DNA from: Phytophthora sp. 'mugwort'
Lineage: Eukaryota > Oomycota > Peronosporomycetes > Peronosporales > Peronosporaceae
NCBI GenBank assembly: GCA_033558025.1
Contig: JAUCEF010000012.1
Coordinates: 1,054,001 to 1,118,000, forward strand
DNA: 64,000 nucleotides
Direction: 5' to 3'
The position numbers and the translations under genes were made by a program. Numbering within the stretch: position 1 is the stretch's first letter; each line of letters starts with the position of its first letter. Under the pieces are notes generated by a model. That model worked only from the letters and a program-made list of their open reading frames with translations, did not search any database and was not told the DNA's origin. Positions 1 to 10,213 of the stretch are shown here, in pieces.

Positions 1-80
1 AGCTTCAGCGACGACTGCGCATTCCCGAAGAGGAGAAACTAGCTTTGCAGAGTAAAAGTCGTGCATGCATGATTCAATGA
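1..80 (+). CDS. C-terminal end of a coiled-coil protein (partial, enters from outside the window)
   Basis: Reading from base 2, this encodes the last ~26 residues of a protein, ending at TGA 78-80. The peptide (LQRRLRIPEEEKLALQSK... ending in RACMIQ) matches the last exon of the three-exon coiled-coil gene at 45621-46925, with only a few differences such as P for L and S for N. It is the second copy of that gene, in the opposite orientation, and converges on thioesterase copy 1 just as the full gene does in the right arm. Whether the rest of the gene is intact cannot be judged because it lies before base 1. The match is seen directly; the duplication is inference. Confidence 0.75.
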   Translation, partial: LQRRLRIPEEEKLALQSKSRACMIQ

Positions 81-1305
81 TATTATGCGAATTGAAATCA
101 ACGTTACTATCTTTTTGCATTTGCTTTATCGTTTTTTTTTTTTTTCTTCTTCTGCTTAACCCCTTGGCCCCCGACGTCGTAACTTACGACATGACAAAAA
201 ATATATGTCGTAAGTTACGACATACAGAGCTCAACAATAGGAAATGGCTCGAAATCAGAAATTAAATACTTTAATCAAGTCATTCTTTAAGAATTATGTC
301 CAAGAGATAATTGAGGATTTTACAAAAACGGGACAGATTTGGGAAGAGAGCGGGAAAAGATGGGATGCGAAGGAAAATTTTGCCATGACCTGCGGTCACT
401 CATTCTTGATTTCTCCGAATGGGACGCATATGGTCGGGGACACGAGCGAAATCAGCCGCCGTTGACGCGGTCGCCCGCGACATCGATTTTGGCCACATGC
501 GGCGGCAAATGGCGGCGGGTTGGGTGGGCTTACAAACGCCAAACCGGGCTATCTAACGAGCGGAGGTACTTGATCCCTGATGGCCCCAACGTGTTGGTTG
601 GAGAAGGAGCAGTTGTTGCTTATGCACTCTAGTCTGGATTACTAGAGAGCGTGGGGACTACATGTGAGGGCGAACGAGTTGCGGGCAAAGGCGCGAACAC
701 GACGGACGTGCGCGTGGAAGCTGCGAGCGGGAGAGCCGAAGCTTCGAGCGTGGACGTGGGGGCTGTGAGCGTGGGCTTGGCTTCGAGCGTGGGTGTGGAG
801 GCTTCGTGTGTGTGCGTGGTGGGCGTGGGCGTGGGGTGTTGGGTATGGGAACGAGGAAGAAGCATGTGGTGATATTAGAGCGTCCCAGATCGACACAAGA
901 GCGCAGCTCTCTCAGAATGCACTCAACGAGTGTCTGGGACTTCGAGTGATTCTGAGGAGGTACTCTCGCAGTTTGCTGTATCCAGATCTTTTTTTTTTGG
1001 ATTATTACATGGAGATATTAACGAGTCGCAACGAGATGCTGCCGCAAGCCTACAGATCCTATCGGAGGTGTCGTAGTGGATAGCGATGAAGAAGAAAAGA
1101 ACCTTCCGTGTGGGCTGATGCGACCTTGGCCTAGCGTGAATAAGAATATAAATTTTGTACCTGACGAAGAACAACGGAGTGCATATGAGAGTTTAGCTCG
1201 GGTGACAGTGACGACGATGTAGGCGGCGACAATGCGGAAAAAAGAAAATGACACCCCAGACCGCTGTGATCCTGATGATGATGTCGTGTCGGAAGAAGAT
1301 GTTAG

Positions 1306-3330
1306 TTGATGGACGAGGCTTTCATCCAGTCACTTCAATTCGGAAGTGGCAAACCTGACAAGTCCTCTGAAAAGAGGCGAACGGATGTATTACGTGGCAT
1401 GGCGTGGAGTACTGTTTCGTCCGAGTTTGAAAGAGGTGTGGCAGCATACCCCGGCTTGGGCGTGGAAGAGGCGCAGCCGTGCCTGGGTTGCGTGACCTAT
1501 GTTACTCACCTTTACTCACTTTATTTTACTTCATGCCGAAGTCACTATGGGTAATTATCAATATGGAGACGAATCGGTACAGCCTGCTGCAAGTTCGCAG
1601 AAGTGCAGAAGGTATTCACGCAACGCAAGTCGGAAATCGGCGGGAGACCGTCAAGCAAACCGGTCGGCGGTTGTAGGCGAAACTTGTGCACGAAATTCTA
1701 CAAGCAATTGGCTTACTTGTTGCGCGTATCCTGTGGCCCAGAAGCGATGCTTTGCAGCACACCGGCCGATGGTTGAAGATGGAGCGGTTCCTGCTGGAAA
1801 GTTTTGGCGATTCATGGGGCGCAAAATATCTTGTAACAGGTGTCAAGGTATTTTGAGTGACTTGCACGTTGTAGATAACGAAGCCGAGCGACGCGTGACA
1901 AACTCTAGAAGCTGCGGCTGGTGCGATCAAGATTCAGCATCGCTTCCTGGATGGATGGACCCTATTTGCGGTGTTTTCGTTTGACGTTGGTGTTCTACCT
2001 TCCACCTCCAAGCGCAACACCACCCGGATGTTCATGCTCGATAAACCCCACAAATACGGGTCCAAGATGTTCATGACTTGTGATTCAAGGGCGGCGTATT
2101 GCCACAGGTTCGTTTTTTTTTTTTTAAGTATTTTTATGTTGAAGTTATGACTGAACCAAAATGCTAACACCCTACGTCGCACGTATGACTAGATTTAAAA
2201 TGTATGCTGGAAAGCGCAGAGCTGGTGAATGTGACGAACCCATTTGACGATAAGACAGCAGCTGCTGCGGTCATTTGAAATCTGAACGTCGTGTTGTTGG
2301 CCCCAATAGGCGTCATGTGTGGCATGCGGTCGTTATCGACCGTTTCTACTAGTCCATGTTACTTGCCATGGAGCTCCAGAACATGAATGTGTATGGATTT
2401 GGCACCGTCATGATCGATCGTATTGGGTACACCGACAAGGTCAAGGAAAAGAGCAAGACGTACCCGAGCGCGTATTTCTCGTGGTTAATTCACTTTCGCT
2501 TTTTTTCTATCGCTGTCCCTAGCATGGTATCGTTCCACTGATGGGACTGTAAGCCCGTTCACTACTTGTGCACAAGCTCAATGATGACGGAGTCCTCAAT
2601 CGGTCGGAACGTCAAGCAGGTTGGACCTATCACAGTACCATGCCCAGCTACTGTCAACGGCTACCAGCGCTGGATGGGCGAAGCTGACGTGCATGACTAA
2701 CTTCGCCTACAAAAGTACTCGCAGCCGTCGACAAAGTTCAAGAAGTACTACAAGAGCTTATATTTAGTTTTTGTCGACTTGGCGTAGTAAACGCCTATAT
2801 CTCACACAAGGAGATGATGATAATGGTGGGCCGCGACGTAATGCGCGTGGTGAATGGTATGGAATACTTCAAAACCAACTTCCGCAGCTAAAGGCAACGG
2901 ATTTTGCCGGCGTGGTGGCGACTCCGCCGTCTATGAGCCAGAAACGGAAGCGAACTCCCATACGCCTCACACATGCAAATTAAGCAGTCGGACGACTGGG
3001 CTATTGTTAGCGGCATGCAAAAGCGCCGTCAGCGCTCTTGCCAAGGTCTGTGCACATTTGCGAACAGACCGTAAGAATATATCCTTTGCTACAACTTTCT
3101 TCTGCGAGAGCTGCTCTAACGACGACGCCAAGAGGTGGCTGTGCAACAAGATGCGTCGTCAGTACAAGGTGGTGGCGAAACCAGCTTTTGAAATCTGGCA
3201 CGACGATTTCGACTTCGCCAAGCCATTACAGCTAGCGTCGGGAAGCGGTTTGTCTTGCGCCGGCCTGGTAAAAAGGCTGACACGTGAAAGAAGACGCGAT
3301 GAGAGCTCCATTTGGCGGAGGTGGTGACGA
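1306..3330 (+). pseudogene. piggyBac transposase (DDE_Tnp_1_7 type) with C-terminal zinc-binding tail, broken
   Basis: Successive frames carry recognisable parts of a piggyBac transposase. An N-terminal piece (LLQVRRSAEGIHATQV) lies near 1590-1650. A core piece (near 1990-2110) contains SKRNTTRMFM and HKYGSKMFMTCDS, typical of the catalytic domain. A further piece (2356-2530) reads MELQNMNVYGFGTVMIDRIG, followed by a YQRWMG-like stretch near 2660 and LQNQLPQLKATDFAG near 2865-2915. A Cys-rich tail (FFCESCSNDDAKRWLCNK) at 3100-3160 resembles the zinc-binding C-terminus of this family. In-frame stops and at least four frame changes make it non-functional. A T-tract at 2115-2126 followed by GTTCG...AG-like sequence could be an intron remnant. 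Orientation and family are secure; exact ends are not. Confidence 0.85.
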
Positions 3331-3517
3331 TAGAGACGATGTAAATGAAAGCGAATAAGTCTGAGTACTGCTCGCGTGCCATATGATTAGCGATAGCTTT
3401 GCGGCATCGTAGTGTTTCTTATTCGGCGTACCTTTTGTTCTTCCTATTTCCATGTGTCTGGGCTCACAGTGTCACTCTGCAAATCCTTTCTTCCCGGTTA
3501 TGTACTCCGATGGCAGT

Positions 3518-3768
3518 ACAGACAACGACGGTGAAAGCTGCCCCCCCACAAAACCGACCCCCTCAACAGTGGGATCATCAGATCAAGTCAAAATAGTCAG
3601 GGCGAATACTTTATTTTATCCAATTAAATTATAGTCGACAATTGCTGGCCAATTATATCTTTACATGTATATTTTTAGCTCTGGCGGGACGAGTATTCCT
3701 GTCGCTGCGCCCCGTCTCGTTTGACGTATGCTGCTCATAGGGCGGCGGCTTTCACCGTCGTTGTCTGT
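3518..3768. repeat. 251-bp unit bounded by 25-bp inverted repeats
   Basis: Bases 3518-3542 (starting ACAGACAACGACGGTGAAAG) pair with the complement of 3744-3768 at 24 of 25 positions. The enclosed ~200 bp has no coding signal. It sits 3' of the piggyBac transposase. It may be the subterminal inverted repeat of that transposon or a small nested element. No flanking target duplication was found. Confidence 0.6.
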
Positions 3769-4164
3769 TGTATGTTACGACATGCATCACTTGAGAGTCG
3801 TTCAAAGTACGACATTGATTATTAAACCTGTCCAAAACTTATACACCTATCCGCATGGCATGCATCTGCTAGATACAAACTTGTAGTAACACGTTTAAGT
3901 AGTAAGATGCGACATGTTGCTAGCGTATTTTCGATACACTTTTCCTGTAAAAGTGACATCGCTCTATTTCACTGCGGAGCTAATGCTGCTATAGCCAATT
4001 CAGCAGATAACGAAATATTCACTCGCTGCTTAATACATGTACATACTATTTTTTCCTCACTGAAAATAATAATATGGTAATTGACGAAATTCATGAGATC
4101 CGTAGAATGTTAATATCGTGTTGAAACCATCTTACATTGCCCATCCGGCCAATAATTTGGCTAA

Positions 4165-5331
4165 TCACGATATCACTTTGTACACGTACTGGTCATAGAC
4201 ATCATGAAACGTGCACATTTTCGCGCCGTTGGGGTGCGAGAAGTCGACCAACCAACATATGTGGTGAACGTTTTCGGGTGAGTAGCGAAACAGACCTCCC
4301 CGTTCATCTAACGTTCGCAAGCCGAATGTGTCCTCCTTATACTCCTCTGTGTCGTGCATTTCCACCACCTTTATGCTTTCAAACTTCGATTCAATATCCT
4401 CCAGGGTGTCAACGTCATTGTAGTGACCAAACACGCTGATTTGCCAAGGAGAAACGACTCCATCGGCAGATGACGCGAAAAAGTGAGCCTCTTTCAGTTT
4501 CAAGAAATTATTCTTGCGACGGCTCTTTTCCAGGTGGCAGTGGAAGTCAAACCACGAGCACTTGTTCACATTGTTTATCATAGGCAGCCACAAGTTGGTG
4601 CCTACGAAGACGTCGCGCACTGGAATCCTCCCCAAGTTCAACATTGAGTAGGTGACTTGCAACTCATGGTCCATGGATTGACGTGCCCAGTCGAGTTGCA
4701 TCTTGCCACGAGTTGCTTCCTCCGAGTAGCTGCTGAAATCAAATACTGTAGGGGGCAAGATGGTAGCGCCGAAGCCTGCTATCAGGCCTGCAATCGTACG
4801 TCGGTCATCCTCTTGGGGTCCGTGAAAGATGCCGTTCTGTACGCCTGCAAGACTAACGAAGGTGTGTACGTTGTGGTCATCCATCCCTTCGATGACTGCA
4901 CGGGCAATCATGCCACCTTGAGAGTGAGCGATAAAAATGTATTCACCCTTGAATCGTTCGTCACGGGCGACGACATCACGCACAGCGGCGATGGCCTTAG
5001 GTACTTGGATAGATAACGCTTGTACAGAGCACTCTTTCTCGCAAAAAGAGAGCGCCACAAAAGGACGTCCTTCTGCAGTGAGGTTCGCCTCAATATTGAA
5101 ACCATCGGTGTGGTCTCGGGTGACGCCGTGAAAGAAAAACACCGGGAGGTCCTTCTTGCTTGAGGAGTCCAACGCAGTCATCGAAGCGTTGTCATCAAGG
5201 TTGGTTGACACGGCCGGCAGTGAGGATTCGTCGAGGCGCGCATCGTTTCTGGTTGGGGGGATCACATTTACTGGCGACGTGGAAGCCAGAAGAGGAAGCA
5301 GGAGAGCGAGTAGCAGGCGAAATGTAACCAT
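4165..5331 (-). CDS. secreted palmitoyl-protein thioesterase-like hydrolase, copy 1
   Basis: An alpha/beta hydrolase of 388 residues, predicted to cleave thioester-linked fatty acyl groups in an endomembrane, lysosome-like or extracellular compartment. I chose the internal Met (MVTFRLLLALLLPLLAS), which starts a clear signal peptide; an in-frame ATG 15 codons upstream (5376) would bury it. In the long numbering, a strand-loop PVFFFHGV (78-85) precedes the nucleophile motif IAHSQGG (Ser152). SSADGVVSP supplies a candidate acid (Asp305) and ENVHH a candidate His (371/372), in the order expected for the PPT family. LAGVQNGIFHGP after the nucleophile also matches PPT proteins. No intron is needed. 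It converges on the coiled-coil gene tail at the window start. Copy 2 at 44156-45322 differs at only four residues in this span, all within 205-221. Substrate is inferred. Confidence 0.85.
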   Translation of the reverse strand: MVTFRLLLALLLPLLASTSPVNVIPPTRNDARLDESSLPAVSTNLDDNASMTALDSSSKKDLPVFFFHGVTRDHTDGFNIEANLTAEGRPFVALSFCEKECSVQALSIQVPKAIAAVRDVVARDERFKGEYIFIAHSQGGMIARAVIEGMDDHNVHTFVSLAGVQNGIFHGPQEDDRRTIAGLIAGFGATILPPTVFDFSSYSEEATRGKMQLDWARQSMDHELQVTYSMLNLGRIPVRDVFVGTNLWLPMINNVNKCSWFDFHCHLEKSRRKNNFLKLKEAHFFASSADGVVSPWQISVFGHYNDVDTLEDIESKFESIKVVEMHDTEEYKEDTFGLRTLDERGGLFRYSPENVHHICWLVDFSHPNGAKMCTFHDVYDQYVYKVIS

Positions 5332-5987
5332 CTTGCAATCTGGAAGCAAATCGGCGAATGCTGTACTAGACTGCATTCACTTTTGCAACCGTGTCGATTG
5401 GCTGCCGATTACGCACAATTAGCTGATCGATTACGTTTTGAAAATGCAGCGATGGTTTCTATGGTACAGTACATGTACAGACGAATCCTCTCACCCGTGT
5501 TACCCTGAATTGATACTTCCAAGTAGTGACAGATGAAAGATACAATAGCTTCCGGTTTGCTATATATAAAATAGTTATTATTAACCCGAGGTGCCTAACT
5601 ATGACGGTGGTCCGTTTCTACCAGCATTGGCTCCCTCTTCTGAAAGCTGAGTTCTCTGCGGAGTGTGCAGACGCTGCGCGCTCGATACTCGTGTGCGGGG
5701 ATGGAGTTGGCGGGGTTGATGGTGTTGAGCTTGTTGTTGAAAATTACCAAATAGGACCAAAGAGACCGACTAGCCGAAAAAGCGCTGCCGGTACCCGAGA
5801 TTGGCACCCTTCAGTTTGTGATAACTCCACCAAGTGATAATATAGCGTCTCTCGACGCTATCACAGCCAAGAGGATCGTCTGAGTGTGACGCATGGGCAT
5901 GTACCGTAATCAGGACTTGCCTATGGTATTGAATCATCAACAAGAACAATGGTAATCTCCAATTGCGCTTACAACGTGTAAATTCAA

Positions 5988-6328
5988 GGCACGCGTTGCT
6001 GCGCCCAACTCGCCGCGTCACATTTTTAGTTTACTTACGTTTAGTATTGAAGGTCTCACATCGCCATTTACCCTAGCTCTTCCGAGGACCGATGGCATCG
6101 TGGTCTTGGGCTTTGCTTCGCAAAGGTAGTGGCGGTGGTCCTGCGAGAAAAGTATTTTAAGTTCGGCCCGCTACAGTGCTCGGCCCGCTGGAAAGCTCGG
6201 CGCTGGGCCAGCCTCCGCAAATACCGCGCGGGTTTGCTGTGGCTACGCGCGCTCGCAACCGCTCTCCTCCGATGGTCGTTTAATATGACTTTCACCCCCT
6301 CCTTTCTCAGTTGGGCGCAGCACTCAGT
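5988..6328. mobile_element. 341-bp non-autonomous DNA transposon with 9-bp target duplication
   Basis: The block is flanked by direct TAAATTCAA copies (5979-5987 and 6329-6337). The right arm has the uninterrupted site with a single TAAATTCAA near 43480, so the insertion is directly demonstrated. The two ends are imperfect inverted repeats sharing TGCTGCGCCCAACT. A 9-bp duplication is typical of Mutator-like elements. There is no coding potential. A diverged relative lies at 10621-10790. MULE-type mobilisation is inference. Confidence 0.85.
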
Positions 6329-6879
6329 TAAATTCAATGCACATTGTTTGTGTAGTAGATTTTATGCTACACCAATCATTGCATTTAGGTTTCAGCCAAT
6401 CAGAGTTTATTCTTGTTATAGGTGCCCTATGGATTGATGCTACTGTAATGGTAATCTGCGACTTTTATTCTCTGGATTTTATCCAGAATTGTTATGGCTA
6501 TACGAGTGCCAGTACTAATCACTAGAGCTAAGTAAGACATACACAAACATGTAATTCGTTGCTCTTCTAGAATTCGAGAAGTGGGTACCACAATTCGAAA
6601 CGCTACCATAGACGTGTGCATGACCGCCATTGATGATGATTTTTATCTTCCATATATTTTTGTACAATGCAAACGAAGGCATATTCACTATTGTGGGTCC
6701 ACGGCTTTAACTGAGGTACTGGGAACACCCTTTTTAAGCACTTACTGGGGTCATGTTGGAATTATCTATGTACATAACGAGACAACATGCCACGAGCCAC
6801 GAATCGCCAAAATCGCGCTACTGAGGCTCTCGACGAGGCCGATTTCCGTGCTTCAACCTCCGGCCTTTTTTTTGCAACA

Positions 6880-7560
6880 TGATGAGCGGCGCAAGGATAA
6901 GATCGCACGGGTCGTTGTTCGCAGTGAAGCAAGCGAACAAACCCGGCGGGAACATGAACGAAATTGTACGGTACTACAGTGGGAAACATCACCTATATGG
7001 CTACAAGGTGGAAGTTCAGTTCTTCCAAACGGCCTCGCAATTAAGTGCACGGACCACACCGGGGAAGCACGCACGACGCCGAAATCTTCAGAGGAAACGC
7101 GTCTTTTCACTCCCGCTCGCTTCGTAAGCGCGCTGATGATGGTAATCTACGCGATGGAGGGCGCCTTGCTGAAGCGTTTCCTTATGACTGCTCGTTGACA
7201 AAGGATACCAAGGCTTAGGACGCGAATTTCGTGCTAAAAGCAGGCTCTTGCAACCGATCTCACTGGAAGATTCCTGCTCCAACGACAAACTCGCGCGATC
7301 GTGTCCTGGTCGAGAATTTTTTCGGCAGACTCAAGTCCCTCTGGGGTATCTGTTCTGACAAATGGAAGTTTGATGAAGTGTCGTACGATCTCTATTTTCG
7401 TGCGTCGTCGCCCTCACTGACGTGAGCATTCGTTTAAAACCGCTTCGCCGTGACGACGGTGAGAAATACAGTAAATACGGCACTAGGCTCTGTGAAATCG
7501 GCAGCAGCATCCTGGAAAAGCAGACAAGAAAGCGCAAGCGTTATCAAGCGAATCGAGAGG
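6880..7560 (+). pseudogene. Harbinger/PIF-type DDE transposase (DDE_Tnp_4), broken
   Basis: Frame-shifted fragments together recall the catalytic core of PIF/Harbinger transposases. They include YYSGKHHLYGYKVEV (near 6975-7020), SSVLPNGLAIKCTDHTG in another frame (7014-7065), and SRDRVLVENFFGRLKSLWGI (7295-7350), followed by CSDKWKFDEVSYDLYFR. The last piece is the classic R-x-x-V/I-E-N-x-F-G-R-L-K region holding the final acidic residue. A continuation (RLKPLRRDDGEKYSKYGTRL) follows near 7430-7490. At least two frameshifts and several stops rule out function. The 5' part (6580-6870) is open but unrecognised. Confidence 0.8.
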
Positions 7561-7649
7561 CGAGACTTTGTACTGCCTATCGCCGCCGGACGAGTCTTTT
7601 AAGCTCTTCTTCAGTGGGCTTGGAGGAGGGAAGCAGACGCAATACCACT

Positions 7650-8797
7650 GACACTTGTCATCAAGTACTGTACCAGTAAATATGCGACAGGATTCTAATA
7701 GCTGTAATACAGTACGGTACCACCAAGTTACTGTAGTATTCGTTTTAATGGGATAGTCATATATTTCATTGTGATTCAGCTGCAATATTAAATTGCATTT
7801 AATCTAATGACGCACCGTCCTACGAAGTTACTTAGTATTCGGGAAATTGCCCAGTAAGCTCTCATATTCCCAGTAAGTAAGGTTGAGCCCTACTATAGAA
7901 ACGAATAGATTGTATATCTCCTATGTTTTTTTGCTCTAAAACGTCCTTACATACCTTTATCATTTGGTACCTGTATGGATTGCATAATATCCATTGTGAA
8001 TATTGCTTGAGTCTTTTACGGTCAACCTTTGCGCAACAGAGCAACGCCGAGAGCAGCAACGGCGATGTTGCTGCCCCGCAAGGTTGCTGCTCTCTCGGCT
8101 TGAAGATAACAATCCAGAACCTCTCCGTGCCTGGCATGGCTTAGTGGACTAAAGCTGTAAACTGCAAATAGTCTGTATCCCATTGTGCACTATCGGTAGC
8201 TGGCTTGAACGACAGCTTGCTGCCTAAGACCTCATTTCCAATCGATTGTCTCACTATTGAGACACATCGATGCGTCTTTCTTCTTTCTGGTCCTGGTCGC
8301 GAACCAAAAACGTTGCGTTCGTCAAAAACGGCGACAATGAGGCTCGCAGCCTTCAACTGATAACCAAGTCCAAGAAGAACGAGTCGCCGGCGACATCGGG
8401 AGACTTTCCTCGACTGCGACAGATGGGGTTACGTAGAACTCTGGCAAGATGACTGCCGCTGCGAACCTAGCAGCAGGTGACGAGAGGTGGCCAAGATAGT
8501 AAATCTGGTGAAGAAGGCAAATGAAAAAATTTTTTGGCCCCCAACCGGTTGCAGGGCGACTACCGGTATCGATCGTAGTGCACCTACCGGTACCGCCCAA
8601 AAATTGGCAGCCAGCTTCTGTCAGCCGGTAAAGTACACTACAGGATGTAGTACAGCCCCAGTGCCCCAGTGTTCGCCGCAACAAGTGTACTTCATGACTC
8701 GAACACATAGGGAAAACATGATTTGACCGCAAGAATGATGCTCAGTACGCAACATACCTTCTACAGGGCTATTAAGTAGAAGTATTAACAGCTAGCA
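7650..8797. other. intergenic, no recognised gene
   Basis: AT-rich at first, then mixed composition. It contains the hairpin at 8046-8099. A 136-codon minus-strand open frame (8322-8732) shows no domain I can name and has no start or intron context. Probably decayed repeat sequence. Confidence 0.4.
8046..8099. repeat. imperfect hairpin
   Basis: GCCGAGAGCAGCAAC (8046-8060) is followed, after a 22-base spacer, by its reverse complement with a two-base insertion (8083-8099). No poly-T or gene end adjoins it. Confidence 0.55.
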
Positions 8798-9260
8798 ATG
8801 CCGCCACGTATCGTGTCAAATCTGCGGCCGCGGCTTCCTGTTGCTTCTGGAGCGAGTGCTGAGTTGCATACTGTCAAGCTCACGCATCATTCAGGATCAA
8901 GTTGTTTTCTTGGGGCGAATGCCACGTCATATTCCTGTTCAAGCACTCACATAAGGACACAGTGAACCTGATAATGGCGGTACCCCGTCGTTTCCCCCAA
9001 CCTTGACAGCGGAAAGGATCTTCCTGGCTATGGCTTCCCGCGTATCCCTTACTGGATGCTGGTCAATATTGCGGATGGAAGCTGTTGACGCTACTTTCAC
9101 CATGGCTGCGAGTGACAAGACCCGTACGATATGAGAGTTCGAGCTCAAGTACAAGGTAATGGTAACGTTGTCTGCCAACCAGCCCTTCCTTACCTTTCAC
9201 AACGTGTACACGGAGCAGATCGACTTCCACGCGCTGGTGCAGCGACAGTCAGCCACCTGA
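8798..9260 (+). pseudogene. decayed hexose-6-phosphate (aldose-1-epimerase family) epimerase
   Basis: From an ATG at 8798 the translation contains LHTVKLTHHSGSS and FLGANATSY. These align with LETVKLTHPYGSSAEVFLFG of the intact epimerase at 48950-49909. Further on, in shifting frames, come RYPVVSPNLDSGKDLPGYGF (versus IPVVFPNFGSSKGFPSHGF) and VYTEQIDFHALV (versus HKEQIDFHALL). The order of the segments is preserved. Several stops and frameshifts and the loss of everything after the catalytic His region show it is dead. It lacks a signal peptide and its N-terminus differs, so it may derive from a cytosolic paralogue rather than from the neighbouring secreted gene. Confidence 0.75.
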
Positions 9261-9381
9261 ACTTGCGTATATGCCCTATGTTGAATAACATTCGATGTTG
9301 AAGTTAATTCACAAGTGCATAATGCCTTCATCCAATCATTGAGAGCCTGGATGCTCACTTCAGAATCCACCCAGAAAGAGA

Positions 9382-10213
9382 ATGATTTCGATCCCCGTCC
9401 CTCGTTTGCTTCTCTTGCTGTGTTCCCTGTTAATCTCCTTAGCGGCAATCCGAGGACGCGAGATCTACAGCGCCGCGACGACGTCTCTCCTCCCCGATCA
9501 CGTGGACAGTGGTCCGCTCGCTAGGCTCCACGCCAAGCATGCTCGCATGCTCGTACACGAGAACGTGTGGGGGATGATGGCCACCACGTCCGTCACGTTC
9601 CAAGGGTCGGCGTTCGCGAACGTCGTCTCGTACAGTGGTGAGAAGCCCTGCAGTGCTACACATGTAGACCATTGCAGAGGGTGATGACTGGATATTGTAT
9701 GCTAGATGGTGTCGGTTTTGCCAAGCAGGACGCCACTGGTACCTTGTTCTTTTACTTGTCGGTCACTGACTTTACAGGTAAGACCATCACTTTGTTTTTG
9801 GCGTCGAATACTCACACTGGTTGGTCTTCGTAGCGATGGACTTGAAGGCAAATCCGAACGCGACCATGGCACTATCAAAAGCCCAAGGGGGAGCGAATGC
9901 TTGCTATATGGACGCCGAAGATCCGACGTGCTGGCGACTATCGCTGACGGGGACAGTCGTGCCGGTCGAGGAGGCCCAATGCAGCTACGCCGAGCGCGTC
10001 GTTTTCTCCAAGTATGAGCTGAATGGAAGGTGTATTTGAAGAATAGTAACAGCTTATCTGTGCCTTTTGTGTAGACATCCGCAGATGAAGCACTGGCCGA
10101 AGAACCATGACTTCAGCTTCTACGTGTTGGAGATCGAGCACATTATGTTTTTGGACTTCTATGGCGCTGCGAAGCACATTCCGGTCACTGATTATTACAA
10201 GATCAAGCTATAG
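9382..10213 (+). CDS. CREG-like secreted protein (FMN-binding split-barrel fold), four exons
   Basis: Joining exons 9382-9637, 9706-9777, 9834-10011 and 10075-10213 gives 645 bases, 214 residues and a stop. The three introns (68, 56, 63 bp) all start GT and end AG. An N-terminal hydrophobic stretch (MISIPVPRLLLLLCSLLISL) is a signal peptide. Further segments match the CREG/pyridoxamine-oxidase-like family: VWGMMATTSVTFQGSAFANV, then LFFYLSVTDFT, NPNATMALSKAQ, LSLTGTVVPV, HPQMKHWPKNHDF and IMFLDFYGAAKHIP. In animals, CREG proteins are secreted glycoproteins of the endolysosomal system that keep the barrel but lack oxidase activity. The role here is unknown. This is the only intact gene between 5.4 and 44 kb, surrounded by transposon relics, and it shows no frame damage. 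Confidence 0.9.

Larger units (their letters stand above)
156..3947 (+). mobile_element. decayed piggyBac-type transposon inserted at TTAA
   Basis: A ~3.8-kb block absent from the matching right arm, where the unfilled site reads through a TTAA at 45549-45552. The left edge is TTAA (156-159) followed by a C-rich tip and two complementary 15-mers (176-190 and 207-221) that can fold together. TTAA targeting and a C-rich tip fit the piggyBac superfamily. The interior carries a broken piggyBac transposase (1306-3330). The right edge is less clear: homology to the other arm resumes near 3948 and about 12 bases of the empty-site sequence are missing, so the 3' end has been eroded. A TTAA at 3895-3898 is a candidate original right target copy. 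Confidence 0.75.
3948..6470. repeat. left arm of the large inverted duplication (with bases 1-155)
   Basis: This arm matches the reverse complement of 43330-45700. Together with bases 1-155 it covers a coiled-coil gene tail, the intergenic region, thioesterase copy 1 and about 1.1 kb of its upstream flank. Identity is very high around the gene. It falls off toward 6470, where the last clear shared stretch contains ACTGTAATGGTAAT. Two insertions interrupt this arm only: the piggyBac at 156-3947 and the small element at 5988-6328. The spacer between the arms is about 36.9 kb and consists almost entirely of transposon debris. Confidence 0.85.

Noticed and set aside
629..896. Repetitive His/Thr/Ala-rich frames on both strands at 629-896
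   Set aside because: They reflect a GCGTGGGC/CTTCGAGCG-type low-complexity stretch inside the piggyBac element, open in several frames at once.
4657..5016. 119-codon frame antisense to thioesterase copy 1 (and its twin at 44471-44830)
   Set aside because: It is preserved in both arms only because the arms are duplicates. The catalytic motifs read on the other strand.
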